From Spirometra erinaceieuropaei (lineage: Eukaryota > Platyhelminthes > Cestoda > Diphyllobothriidea > Diphyllobothriidae), in NCBI GenBank assembly GCA_902702965.1, contig CACRXP010000153.1, positions 98,245 to 162,244 of the forward strand: a DNA stretch of 64,000 nucleotides, written 5' to 3'. Each line of letters starts with the position of its first letter. Within the stretch, counting starts at the first letter, position 1. The notes beneath the pieces were generated by a model. The model saw only the letters and a list, made by a program, of their open reading frames with translations, ran no database searches and had not been told where the DNA came from. Positions 11,971 to 23,478 of the stretch are shown piece after piece. The translations under genes were made by a program, and so were the position numbers.

Positions 11971-12858
11971 ATGAATCTTCTTATCGTGATTCCCATTTTG
12001 TTTGACTGCGTATAGTCCTGCTTTGTCATAAACAGTACGTCGCATTTCATATGTATATAATGTACCAACCCATAAAAGACGTCGCAGGTGAGACTACAAT
12101 TATGACGTACATTTGTACATTTCTACTACAATACCACATAAACAATGTTAGTGGATAAATTAAAAGTTATTTTCAGTAATGGACACAAACTCCCTCTTTA
12201 TTTATTTTTGTAATAATATCTCGAACATTCATACTCCAAGAAATACGCAAATGTCCGCGAAATGGCTACGATATTATCCTCGATGACGTCGTGGTGTATT
12301 TGGCACATCAGGCTTATCGTACAGGCTTTGAGAGGAAAGGTTTCCTACTTGGAAATTCGCGTTTGATTTTGAAAGTGCTCATAGACCGGGCATCCCTACA
12401 TTTCACATGCACATTCTTACGAGACGTAGTGCCCGCCAACTACCTACAGTACACTGCCGATCAACAATTCTTGGAGCCAAATTACATATTTAAAAGCGAG
12501 TAAGATGATAAGCGTGGAGGGCTTTCGTGTTATATTTTCCCTTTATTGTTTGTGTTTAATCAAACCCGTTATTATAGTCAAGTTGGTCTTATATTAGGAA
12601 ATATTACTTCTCTTTGACCTACCTGACTCGAAATTAAAGGGGACTTTCAATATCACTTATTGGGGGAAGGAAATCAACGCACCGAACAAGACCCGACTGT
12701 CCTTCCTTCAGTTTTTCAGTTCATCAACAAATGCTACTGCACGCGCTATTAAAGGCGTAGACCCCATTTTATTAGCGTTCTTAAAGATACCTACTGACTT
12801 GTACTCGTTTGTGAAAATGGGCCTGTTGGATACCCACTACAAAGAATGTCTTCAATGA
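11971..12858 (+). pseudogene. Secreted-protein family, locus 1 (nonsense in signal peptide)
   Basis: Three-exon paralogue of the intact gene at 21904-22856. Exon 1 (11971-12034) is exactly 64 nt and begins MNLLIVIPILFDCV. It then has TAG at codon 15, followed by SCFVIN plus one base and a GTACGT donor. Exon 2 begins at 12241 after a 206-nt intron and reads IRKCPRNGYDIILDDVVVYL through FTCTFLRDVVPANYLQY. Its donor is GTAAG at 12500, leaving exon 2 two bases longer than the paralogues. The last exon (about 12599-12858) gives KLKGTFNITYWGKEINAPNK and ends KECLQ-stop. A short stretch at its start is missing relative to other copies. One stop in the signal peptide plus a phase change make it a pseudogene. 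Most of exons 2 and 3 remains open, so the loss looks fairly recent. Confidence 0.75.
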
Positions 12859-13079
12859 GCGCGAGCGTGAAGACAAAGTCGAATGTCGGAAGCTGACTGT
12901 TATGCAATAAAGATATACAAAAGCATTCTGAATCTGGCTATTTGAATTTTACATTCTTCGAGTTTAAGGCAGGTATTCCATATCCATTATGGCTAGTTCG
13001 TTACCTAGACGGTCGACCATACATTGCTGATATTAAATTGATCCCTACGCACGAGTCATTGAGCTGTCAAATGGGGAAC

Positions 13080-13550
13080 CTCTTAAGATGTAATTGCTTT
13101 CTTTTTAGTCGAATTAAATATCTTCAGATTATCAGCAAACATTATATTTTGGAGGTGAGCTAGTCTAGGCAATCGTTCACATATATAAATACAGTGGGAC
13201 CTAGGACGCTCATCTGCGGAATCCGGTTGTTAACGGTTTCTCAAATCAGTTTGACGTCCGAAATGCCCAAACGCCGACGACGGCCTGTGCAGATGTCGGT
13301 CATCCAGTTGAGTAGGTTACCGGTCACACCCATACGGCAAAATTAGGTACCAGCCGTCTGTGTGGTACCTCCGTCAAGGGCTTCGTGGAAGTCAGTGTAT
13401 GCCGCAGCTGCTGACAAACCCATCTGTAGTGATTTCGCCCATTTTTCTGTTGATATGAGTAGTTTAAAGAGAAAAGAACTACCGTTTATAAAATATATGA
13501 AATGAACTGATTTTATTAAGGAGCCATCAGGGTCCTTTAAAAGCAAGTAA
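13080..13550 (-). pseudogene. CR1-like LINE reverse transcriptase fragment
   Basis: On the - strand, RT blocks occur in the right order: KWAKSLQMGLSAAAAYTDFH with EALD (block A, normally DFSKAFD), GVTGNLLNWMTD, IPQMSVLGPTVF with IYVND (block B, normally PQGSVLGP), and MFADNLKIF (block C, normally FADDxKLW). The last two are joined across frameshifts. The family is non-LTR RT of the CR1/jockey type. The catalytic FADD is FADN here, so it is inactive. It overlaps the first of two 732-bp direct repeats. Confidence 0.75.
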
Positions 13551-14800
13551 AATATATTTTTGTATGAATTTTACACAAACTAAGCAGACTTTCCACAATA
13601 TAAACAATTCACCGTTTCCAAAGAAGCAATTCGTTAAGGTAACTGATGAACGAACAGTGCAAAAATCCTTCAGCATGCAAAAAATGATTGATTAAGCTTT
13701 ACAGGAGAAAACAGCTGCCGCTCATGAGAGGATAAATTTGCGGGCAGTAACAGCGCATAACGTATTATATACGGACGTCGTAAGAGCAGAAATACATGTC
13801 AGCCATGAGGAATAAGCGTGCGTGTCAGACAGGACTGGCCTGTATGCCGTATTATTTACGGAATTCGATACGGACATTGTCAGGGCAGAATTCATACGCT
13901 GGATGAGACTATTCGCGTCAAAGTTGCAAGACAAGGGGAATCCACACGCGGTTGGTCGCAGTCGATTACGATCACGGACGAGGAGTGGGCAAAGGGTGTA
14001 CGATCAAACTACTAGCAGACTAGGAATACAGAGGGTTCGGCTGTGAGCGTCGACAGACGGCCTAGGGTTAAAATGACATGACAAATCCTCTGTGTGGTAC
14101 GTCTGTCAAAGGCTGTGTGAAAGTCACTGAAGACTGCATCTGCTGACAAACCCATTTCTAGGGATGTCCTCCAGCTTTCTTTTGATATTTGCAAGGTTGT
14201 GAGACAGGAATGACTGCGTGTAATGTAGCATAAAATAAATGCATAAGAGACCCATCGGGGTCATTTCAAGGGGGAAGACTATATTTTTTATATGAATTTA
14301 GATAAGTTAAACAGGATCCTATACAACATGCAATTTACAAAGTCTGAATTACTAATCTGTTAGGATAAATGTTAAGCGAGCAGTGAGCAAAAAATTCTTC
14401 TTGAAAAAAAGGATGAACTAACTTTACAGGAGAAATCGTCTGTCGCTTATGAGACGATAAATATGGGACCAGGACCGGTCTGTATGTAGTAGTGTATAAG
14501 GGGTTATAAACGGACATCGTCCAGGCAGGAATAACTGTCAGACATGAGGGGTAAGTATGCGAGTCCAACAGGACTGACCTGCATGCGTTATTATATACGA
14601 GACAGGACATAATTTATATGCCGAATAAGACGATTCGCATCAAAGTGGCGAGTCGATAGGAACTCAGACGTGATTAGTTACAGTCCGCTTGGAGCCCAGC
14701 CGTGGAGTGGACAGGGGAGGTACAACCAAACTAGTAGAAAGCGGATCAGATGGTTCCACCGCGAGCGTCGTCAGAACGCTCGAGGTCAGAATGAGGATTT
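13330..14800. repeat. Two direct copies of a ~732-bp LINE-derived unit
   Basis: Unit A runs about 13330-14065 and unit B about 14066-14800. 'tgtggtac(c/g)t.cgtcaa' occurs at 13361 and again at 14093. 'acaggactg(g/a)cctg(t/c)atg' and 'ggagtgg(g/a)ca' recur at the same offset. Unit B carries its own copy of the RT block A on the - strand at 14012-14194 (LEMGLSADAVFSDFHTAFD). The copies are substantially diverged, so this is an old tandem duplication or two nested truncated insertions. Confidence 0.7.
14012..14194 (-). pseudogene. CR1-like LINE RT block A, second copy
   Basis: Reads SWRTSLEMGLSADAVFSDFH then TAFD on the - strand, the A block of a non-LTR RT (first catalytic Asp region). It sits inside repeat unit B. 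Nothing beyond this block is readable. Confidence 0.65.
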
Positions 14801-14819
14801 GACATCAACAACCACGAAA

Positions 14820-15420
14820 ATCGTCGATTTTGGGGAGGCGGTAATGTTCGCTGATGACATGAAGACAAAGGGTTCAACTAAAAAGCCAGGGAACGCGCTA
14901 AAGTCGCAAAAAACATAGTTCGACCGCAGCAGTGGTGTAACAAATGACTTTTAAACCTCAATTTCTACAAATCGCAATTTATCAAACCGAGGTCTAGGTA
15001 CAGAAAGTATTTGGTATCTGAATATCAGAACTTCCCCTTCAGTCATGAATTGCAGCCTGTAAACGGGGTAAACGACCATGGTGTATGGATGGGTCCACCC
15101 TCAAACCCTACTTACACTGCGACAAAATAGCAAAGAAAGTTATGGGTATCATGGGGACGATCATGAGATTCTTTCTTAACTTTGGCGACGAGCGTTTCGA
15201 GGAACAGTTTGGAACATCTATCTAACCGACTTTAAAATATGGCATTCAGGTCTGACGCCCTTTAATAAAGCGTTACTACACTTTATTGGAGAAGGTGCAA
15301 TGAAGAATGACCAAACTAGGCTGTGGGCTAAAGAACCTATTTATTAAGGAACGACTGGAAAAGCTCCAGCTTTTTGTTCTCCTATTATTTATACAAATGA
15401 CACATAATTATGTTCTTTAA
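14820..15420 (+). pseudogene. CR1-like LINE RT 3' part (+ strand)
   Basis: On the + strand, EAVMFADDMK (14832-14862) is a canonical FADD catalytic block. It is followed after frame changes by VNGVNDHGVWM, IAKKVMGIMGTIMRFFLNFG, DERFEEQFGTS, and LEKVQ-stop-RMTKLGCGLKNL with ERLEKL. This is the usual order downstream of the CR1 palm: a DLG-like block, AKK, then EKVQRRATKL. It is opposite in strand to the neighbouring 13080-14194 fragments, so it is a separate insertion or an inversion. Several frameshifts and stops are present. Confidence 0.75.
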
Positions 15421-17700
15421 CTCGTCAGAGTAGTAGAATGTGAGGTAAAACTGGCTAATATTTAAAGTAACACAAAAGAAAAATCTCTGAGTTCACCCAT
15501 ATAAGTCGTAGGCAAAATATGCCAAATTAGGTGTACGAGCCAACGTCTTCCCTCACCACGTCATTGAAAATCGGAAATCTACGTAATTCGGTTGTCTTGG
15601 TGAAAGCGTTAAGTCATTTAAACGAAGAACGGATAACATTTTATGCAATGCCATGGAGGGACTTACACCCTAGTTTGGGCTACTTGCAAGTATTTCACCA
15701 GCACGAACCGGGTCCCGACGGCACTAGCAATCGCAGCTCTTGGTGAAGAGTGAAAAAGCCAACCAGACATTATGCGGTCAAAATGAAACACTCGCTCATT
15801 GACGCGCTCAATAAGCCAACGCCCATGTTCATTAACCGCAATGACTGATCCGTCTGGCGGACGATCTTGTGAGTGAAAAGTGTAATGCTGATTACATTTT
15901 AATTACGGCGGCCTTAAAGGTGATAGGGACAAGCGAGGCCGCTGACGGTCACGCAGAGTGAGAGACATATCAGAATTAGTCGGCCGAATATAAATAAGTA
16001 ACATATGATACGCTCTGCAGGGATATAATTACAAGACTGGCGATGTGACTAATCCATTGTGGCCGCAGATTGTTTAACTGTCGATAATAGTGATAACATA
16101 CATACTCTGTAGCTAGCGCAATCACTCATTATTCTGTAATAAGAGAACACATTTCACGATTACACGCATTTTGTCTATTTTATTTCTCCCCAATATTTTG
16201 TAAAAAATGCAAACGCGTTCCAGTTTGTTTTGTGTGGCCGTAGGTCTGTACCGAAAACACAACCTTTTACAAGCTGATATCCAACGGTGGGTGAATTACC
16301 ATGGGATTATAATGCAAGGTGAGCTATTTTGGAACTTTACTTAAGTAAACCTTTTGAGTAAAAAGCATTTCACGATTTCAGTTAACATCATATAAGTTAG
16401 CACTCCTTCTGTAAGTAATATGATAGACAGTACGGTTTTCCTAAACAGAAAATATACGGCAAGAATTATGAAGTATTCGTAATCTCTAAGGTACTCATTA
16501 GTTCCAAGGAGGCAATGATAGGTCTGCAGTTATAAAACAAGTCGGCACTTTCCAATAATTCAAACCTACACTGCAACCATTTAAACAGTATTTGAAATCT
16601 ATCTTATCATAATACTTTTCTGTGGGTCGGTGCATTGAAATGGTATACAGTAATAAGTAAAACATGCTTACGATAATAGAAATCAATTTCAATTTGGTTC
16701 TACAATGTGGGAATAGGGAGTGGGTAAAAGAAGTAAAAGGCAAGTATTGTGGAGGCATTTAAGCTTAACAAGGAAGGAAAGAAAGCTTGAAGTAGTTTAT
16801 GCATTTGACCGACCTTTCGTGGTAAGATGAGTAAAACGACGGATGATGTAAGTTGTGCGCACAAGATGAGCTTTCGTAACTTGGTGTTTATGTCCTTTGA
16901 TTTTGCTAGCAGAAGTTAGCCGTCTAGTGGGATCTTGCAAATCAACCGTTCTTCTCTGAAAATTTGCTTACTCGTGCGGTCGTTCAAAATGACATGGTTG
17001 CACAAAGTGAAAATAAGTCCATACCAAGAGCCATTCACGCATATATTGGTGATTTCGAAAACTGCGAGGAATGGGGCACATCGAATCGTGCGCTGGAAAG
17101 GTTCCAGTAGAACTGCCTCAGAGAGCTGAGGCAATATCAAGTGCCTGCCAAACGATTTAGATGTACGTTTTTGTGTCTAAAACTACCATCTTCAAAGTTC
17201 GGTTGACAGTTATCACTCCTCATTTATATCGCAGGGCACGGCGTAAACCCGCGGCTGAGACGGCAATCACACCTCTGTACCATGCACATAGAACAAGAAT
17301 TTTAATCAACATGCAAATGGCTACCTGGATGGGAAACCATACATGCCAACGTGCCAGAGTCATTATACTCTGACTACCCGTTCGGGAATGCGAACCGAGT
17401 TATCCCGCCACTCGACAGACTATGATAGCATAATTGTTTTCTATCCGATTGCTGCAGAGTGTTTCGCTAATGGCGTCTCCGGGCCGCACCTCGCTCTGTC
17501 TACACTCACTGACAGCAGCCCGCTGTCTGAGTCGGCCAGTCAAATAATGCTGGTTGACAGCCCTGAAACAGTCTGGTGGAATGTACGAAACAAAGTAAAC
17601 AAGAATGCACACAGTGGGATTAGACTGTTCAGAACACATATGCAGAAGAGGCATCACGTGAAAGAGTCGAAAAAAGACGTCCCACTTATGGGAAATGTGT
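15421..17700. other. No recognisable gene
   Basis: Only short frames (at most 86 codons) with no recognisable domain and no match elsewhere in the window that I can see. Confidence 0.45.
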
Positions 17701-17704
17701 CCAC

Positions 17705-18240
17705 TTCGGATTTGCCATTCTAGGCGTCTACCTCCATTTTGTTGGTAAACACTTTGGGCATTGCACTTAGTCCCATTAAACGGCTAAAGCCCGTCATGTG
17801 ACCATTTCTCGAGTCGGGCAGGTATGCCTGCAAGTACTGTTCGTCAAATTTAGTTTGGATGACGCACCACAGTTTAACATCGTTAGCGAACATGGCAACA
17901 TCATAATTCAGTTCACTGCCGCAGTCGTTAACGTATATAATGAATAGGGTAGGGTCAAGGACTGCGTCTTAGGGAACACCGATTTCAACCGCTACCTCCG
18001 TCAAATGGCTGTCAGCGAAATGGACGATTTGAGAGCGACCAATCAAAAAGCTGTGGACCCACGTCAGAAGATTTCCACTATTGTCTGTTCGGCTTAATTT
18101 GTACAGGAGACGATGATGTAGTACACTGTCGATTGCTTTGTTAAAGTCGACCTACACTGCGAGCACTTCATTGCCGCCATCGACTGCCAGGGTTCAGTGA
18201 TCTAAAAAATAAAGTAGGTTTGACACTCAAGATCTGCCTA
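17705..18240 (-). pseudogene. CR1-like LINE reverse transcriptase palm
   Basis: The - strand reads VDFNKAIDSVLHHRLLYKL, TWVHSFLIGRSQIVHFADSH, EVAVEIGVP, LDPTLFIIYVNDCGSEL and MFANDVKLW (about 17867-17896), then FDEQYLQAYL. These are the A, B and C blocks of a CR1/jockey RT in order and largely in one frame. They are interrupted by stops (for example in the PQG block). FADD is FAND, which removes one catalytic Asp. Sequence 3' of it on the same strand (17400-17700) is not recognisable. Confidence 0.85.
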
Positions 18241-18639
18241 TACGAATTTCGTGCTGGACAACATATAGCAGGCACGATGGAGATGGATGTCTAATTGTCA
18301 ATTTATAAGCAGTATGCTAATGTCGCGATTTCTACTACATATTCTCATACACCATGCACACTTAACAATCAACAGAACTTACAATTAAAAACGTCAACAA
18401 TTCCACGCTATAGTGCCGGATTTTCCGCGTTCATGTCAGGCAGTTTGGCTATGAATGCAACTGTCTGTTTTACTTATTAGAAATATCTGCAATGCATGTA
18501 TGAATGTTCCGGCAGCTAATATGTATACAATAACAACTTTTTATTAAAAATGTTAAGTATGCGTGCCAATGACTTCAACGTCTTTCTGTAGCAAGGCATG
18601 TCACGTGTGGCGAGATAAATGTATAAGCGGCCCGGGGCA

Positions 18640-19205
18640 GTGCTAGTTACTTGGTGTCTGGACATGTTTATCTTGCTGCCCTCTCAGTACTGCAAAATAG
18701 TCGTCCAAATGGCAACCAGCATCGTGCACTGCATTAGGCGTGCCTTAAAAATCTTTCCCCCAGAACTCTTCTCATAGATATTTGGTACGTTATTCAGACC
18801 GCATTTCGAATACGGAATGCCATGGATGGCCTGAATGTAGAAAGACAGTGATGCCATAGAACAGGTGCAACGGCGGGCCACAAAACTGTCGGACGGTCTC
18901 AGGACTCTGTCATACCCAAAAAGACTAAATTTATTATCATTATCCTATAGACGAATAAGGTGTGACCGGTTATGGACATTCCGCATTATCCACGGGCATC
19001 AATGCTCACTCAAAACTGAAGACGATTTTGAATTCACGACCATGAGTCACCTGCGCGGTCATCCGGACAATGTCAAGCGCGATCAACACGCTTAGACCGT
19101 GAGAAGTTTTACTTCAACTAGCGTGTTATTCGACCCTGGAACTCACTACTAAGTGATAAAGTGACATCCAACACAATGGCTGCATTCAAAAAACAGCTAG
19201 ATCGC
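18640..19205 (+). pseudogene. CR1-like LINE RT C-terminal region
   Basis: The + strand gives FRPHFEYGMPWMA then VQRRATKLSDGLRTLSYPKR, RRIRCDRLWTFRIIHG, MSHLRGHP and FKKQLD-like ends. This is the standard CR1 C-terminal order (RPxLEY, EKVQRRATKL, LRGH, final FK.xLD). One uninterrupted frame spans 18865-19095. It lies about 400 bp from, and in opposite orientation to, the 17.7-18.2 kb palm fragment. The two together would make most of a LINE 3' half if one had been inverted. Confidence 0.85.
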
Positions 19206-21790
19206 TTGGTCTTTGATACACGACGACTCTCACTACAGGACTATCTGCGGCCAGCCATAAATTTAATTTCTTGATTTCATCCATACTTAACGCATCCCAG
19301 ACTTTTAATGAAGTGTCTCCTCTAAAACTATGCAAATGACTGCACTTTATGCTGATTGTATATAACTGCACTTAAAATTTCATTTGTACACTGATAAGAT
19401 CGCTTGCCGCACCCTCCGCAGTCCCGCATAGCGAAACGTTTTCGGTGAACAAATATGCTACTAACACATTTTCAGTAAGATGTACATTTAACAGTTATAT
19501 TTATGCACCGTTTTCAATAGCGATATCAGGGGCATTGTCTATTACCCTAAAATACACTATTAAACATTAAACATTCATAATTACAATCTCTTATAAAACC
19601 TGCTTATATATTTTGTCTAGTATAGTGTTTAAAGAGGATGCAATTTCCTCCGAATGGGCAAAATGATGAACATTTTATAAATGTTTTCTAAGAAACCTAT
19701 TTTAATTTTTCAGTACATCAGAAATCATTTAGAAAAATTAATATCACATAAGTAGCCATTTTTAAAGTGTAGCTTTTTGCAGGTAACTGACAAGAAGTTA
19801 ATTCAAAAGCCGGTGTCCTAAAATAACTGAATTTTAATTTGAATATGTGTGTCGAAGTTAATATTGAAACAGTAATTGAGCAATATTTTCAGTTCAACAT
19901 CTCGTTTAACAGTTTCTGTTAAGATTTCATGAGTTAGAACAGGAACAGTAACTTTTTGGAGCCAGGGAAGGTAACTAGATGTGGAAAATGCCTTCAGTAT
20001 TTGCATTTACATCCTCTGAAATTCGGTTCTTTTATAGAAAACGTCACAAAGATATGTTGAATAAATTGTTGCAGTGGTAGAAGTAGAAATAAGAACGCAG
20101 GTGAGGACAGTGGTAAGGCTCTAAATGCAGACCATATATTAAAATGGCCCAACCAAAATATTGAAAAGGAGAATATTGGCAAAATGCCTAGTGGACAAGC
20201 GCACATTTAAAAAAAAATATATTTGAAAAACAAAAACTAAAGTCGTCTAATGTGTCAGGAAAAATCAGCTGTTTCTACAGGTTAATTTACAATCACTTCA
20301 ACAAAAACACACGATTAATCAAATGGATGAATAATATTATAAGACAGGGGACTCGCAGCTGTTGTCAAATTTTATTTTGCTAAAGCCTCAACACAAGTAT
20401 ATTGATTTTTTAGGGTGGCGGAACTGTTTAGGGTAGAGAAAGCGCTAGAAGACAATGATAGGTTTGCCTTTATTTTAATGCGTGTTGCCAGAAATATTCG
20501 TGCGTAGAAGCCGGTTGATACTCACTGTTCGCTAAGGTCCTCTTCTGTCCGTCCCTAAGCTAGCTAGTGGCGCTTATGAACGTTATGTCAGAAGATAGAT
20601 TCCACATATAATAGATAGGCAGCTCTCCAAAGGTGCAACAGACCAGAAGCAAACGTTTGCAGAAAGAGACCTGAGGTAAACTCTTGTTTGTAAAGCACAA
20701 ATACAAATTACTATGAGTGCTTTGGATATCAATGTCATTTGTATCGATTCAAAAAATTCGTCGGAAATATTATTTATGGTCGATATCAACAAAATCATAT
20801 CCATTCTATCTTCTCATTTAACGCCAGGGGGCCCGGATATAGTGTCATTTTGCAAAATGAAAACGCTGGAATTTATGGTGGGCACGGAGTTTACGACACC
20901 TTCAAGCATTTTATTCCGAAATAAACCCTTACCTTTTTATCTACCAGGCATCCTTCATTAGAATCTAATTTGCTCAGTCGGCAGCAGGTAGGTCTGCCTA
21001 ACAGCGCCGGAATAACTATAAAGAAGTCAACAAATCAGATCGATTTATGGAAAGTCTATAATCATTAGCGATTATTATACCACTGCTTCTATTGCTAGCG
21101 AAGAAATATATGAAAGGGTCTGAGTCGGTTGATTAACCCTACATTGGCGCACTGACATCCCCGGAAATGATACAAGGCAAGGCGGAACTGAAGATTTTAT
21201 GATAGAAAAAACAAGACAAAACCTATAGGTCCACTGATGTGACGAAACTTTGGCAGTTGCGTCAATAATCGGCGAAGAATAAAGAAATTAATCGTGTCCG
21301 TATTTTGAGCTAGTGGCTGTATTTTCAGAACGTTGAAATATTACGCAGTTGTGAAATACTGGCTGCTTTTTTGCGGTTTATGAATATTAACCAGTTATTC
21401 CGCGATTGCTAACAGATTTCAATCAAAATATACATATCACATTTTAGACCTTGCTCAACACGGTCTATTGCTTGAATAGACCCCCATTAGCGCATTAATT
21501 TCCTTGAAAATTAAAGTAAAAAAAAGACTGATTAATACCCACAACTAAATAGATAAAGTAAACATACTACAAAGCAGTTTGGAAATAAACGTTATTTTCT
21601 GTCGCAAGTTGGTTACGACCTGTTTTTTTCTTCCCGAAATGTCCGTAGATTGTAATTGTAATGTCATAGGAACTTGTCAAAAATTGTCGTTGAAAACATT
21701 AACACAGGGCATACAGAAGTTTGACAACTGGTGCTGCACTCTGAATGAGCACGTCAACACGCACAGGTTCAGTCTGTTTGCCCTAGTCAC
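19206..21790. other. No recognisable gene
   Basis: Very AT-rich intergenic sequence. Short frames only (at most 82 codons). Confidence 0.45.
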
Positions 21791-21809
21791 AGACTGACCC
21801 AACACCTAT

Positions 21810-21870
21810 CCAATGTCCGCGAGGCACATGGACTTCACATATTGATAGGTAACACATATTTAAGGGTGTA
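21810..21870 (+). pseudogene. Possible remnant of a secreted-family exon 2 end
   Basis: 'ttcacatattg' then 'ataggtaacacatat' resembles the exon 2 end and donor of locus 3 ('ttcatatattgcgatag' then 'gtaaggcatatat' at 24862-24890). 'tgtccgcga' lies just upstream. It sits immediately before exon 1 of the intact gene, so it may be debris of an earlier copy. The match is too short to be sure. Confidence 0.3.
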
Positions 21871-21903
21871 TAACCTAAGCGACCGCAATTGTTTGATGAA
21901 AGA

Positions 21904-22856
21904 ATGAAATCACATGTTGCTGTTTCCTTTATGCTCCTTTACGTGGAATGTTGTTTTGTCTTAACTAGTGAGACTAACGTTTAAAATCGTTAATTATTTA
22001 ATGTCAAAGCTTATATTCTTACGTGTTTAATTCTTAAATAGTTATTTTAAATTGCTAAACTCCCTACATTTTTCGTACTGATTGTTTGTGGCTGGACGTT
22101 CGCGAAACAAGAGGCTGTTAATTAGTGCAAAAGCCGTTCTTTTAAAGATACAGATATAATATTTTGACTGCGGCAGTTTCGGTAACCGATTTAATCATTA
22201 GACACGCCAAAATGTCCTCGGAAGAATGGCGAAATTATCCTCGGTGACGTCGCAAAATTCTTTGAACGACATGCACTTCACCTCCGTTTTGAGGACACAT
22301 TACTGATTGCAGGAAAACACACAGACTTCAAGCTAATAATCAACCGAACATCCTCACGTTTTGAATGCACATTCTGGCGAGACATAGCGCCAGCAAACTA
22401 CATGCAGTTTACATGCATATCTCGGATACGAACTACAAAAATTCACATAGAGCAACAAGTAAGACATACATCAATAATTGTATGTGCAAATATTTTACAC
22501 AGTTTTCCCACATTTATATCGCACTCATAAAACTGCATTTCTTTTTTCAATAGATTCAACTTTGGAATATATTTGATAAACACTGGGGTAAAGCTCAACG
22601 TGTATCGTTCAATCTAACTGGCCTTGCATTAAGGGCAATTGTCGATTTCACTTACTGGCAAAGGGAAAATTACTTGGCAAATATAATTCGACTGTCCTCG
22701 ATCGATATTTGTGGTGTATTTACAAAGGTTGCAATATGCCCTTACATATCCACCAATGCCGATTTGTTAAACCTATTAGGTATGAATGCCAAGGAGTTCT
22801 ATTTGTATCTGAAACGAGCCATTTTGGATACACGGTCCAGAGACTGCATTCAGTGA
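21904..22856 (+). CDS. Intact three-exon gene for a small secreted protein (family locus 2)
   Basis: Joined exons are 21904-21967, 22202-22458 and 22554-22856, giving 207 residues with no internal stop. Exon 1 encodes a signal peptide (starts MKSHVAVSFMLLYV, then CCF) and ends after one codon base at a GTGAGA donor. Intron 1 is 234 nt and intron 2 is 95 nt (donor GTAAGA, acceptor TTTTTTCAATAG). Exon 2 carries TPKCPRKNGEIILGDVAKFF, NRTSSRFECTFWRD and IAPANYMQF. Exon 3 carries NLTGLALRAIVDFTYW and ends RDCIQ-stop. NRTS and NLTG are possible N-glycosylation sites. Conserved Cys residues lie in KCP, CTF and the final DC. The start was chosen because all recognisable exon 1 copies have exactly 64 nt from this ATG. 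I do not recognise the family. It is inferred to be secreted, with function unknown. Exon phases (1, then 0) agree with the paralogues at 11971, 24622 and 37359, which is strong support for a real gene. Confidence 0.85.
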
Positions 22857-23098
22857 CACTGTGCACCATACTAAATCAAAACCCATGAAAACGAAATTTT
22901 CGCTGTTACAACGAATTAACGCTGTTTTTAATTTATTCGCCACTGTCTGTATGATCTTCCTTTCAATCAAATTATTTAAATTTGCTTCGTACATTATTTA
23001 GGCAACTGAAATAGCAGTAGGCTGTGTACAAAATTATGATCATTATGAGTAAATTGTTAGGGTTGCTTTAGACAAATACGGATCACAAGAATTTCATA

Positions 23099-23240
23099 AG
23101 TTCAGAAGATGAAGATGCGATCAACGGAACAAGAACTTTATATGCCTGACGTTTCGGATCCTTACTCGAATCCATCATCAGAGACATTAGCAGATAAAGG
23201 TCATTGTGGCACCAGGAGTGCAGTATTTATAGCACGTGGC
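23099..23240 (-). repeat. Left arm of perfect 142-bp inverted repeat (pLTR)
   Basis: Read base by base, this arm is the exact reverse complement of 23479-23620 over all 142 positions. Both flanks diverge at the next base. It contains a complete hammerhead motif on the - strand (23142-23187) and a 'tatttata' TATA-like block. The spacer 23241-23478 is 238 bp. Long frames through each arm (starting MKMRSTEQELYMPD) are an artefact of the non-coding repeat. Confidence 0.9.
23142..23187 (-). ncRNA. Hammerhead ribozyme motif, minimal PLE type
   Basis: Identical in sequence to the motif at 23532-23577 but on the other strand, so both orientations of this locus would carry a ribozyme. See that entry for the stems. 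On the - strand it follows a TATA-like 'ataaatact' block by about 50 nt. Confidence 0.75.
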
Positions 23241-23368
23241 TGCCGTTGGACCGCATGCGCACTGCAATTAACAGCTCTCGTAATCACCGCTGTGGCCGTA
23301 ATTGATGCGGTGGTGGCTTTTCGGTCCGAGTCCGAGTCGTTAATTGCCGCGATTTCGTCATCTGTGCT

Positions 23369-23463
23369 GGCCTGAGAACAATGACTGGAGCAGCTCGCGG
23401 CTCACGCGGTTGTCACCCCTTGCAAGGATTTCGGCCTCTTGAAATTTGAAAATATGGCCGGGT
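23369..23463 (+). repeat. 95-bp PLE-associated block (three copies)
   Basis: The block starts 'ggcctgagaac' and contains 'ctcacgcggttgtcacccct' and 'aatatggccggg'. It recurs at 54401-54495 (+) and, more diverged, at 51334-51430 (-). Here it lies in the spacer of the inverted repeat, just upstream of the right arm. At 54.4 kb it abuts a PLE endonuclease remnant. It is therefore part of the PLE terminal region. Confidence 0.75.
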
Positions 23464-23478
23464 CCCGTCGAGTGTGCC

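Noticed and set aside
17343..17723. 126-codon + strand frame
   Set aside because: It lies 3' of and partly antisense to the CR1-like fragment and shows no domain. Treated as a chance frame.
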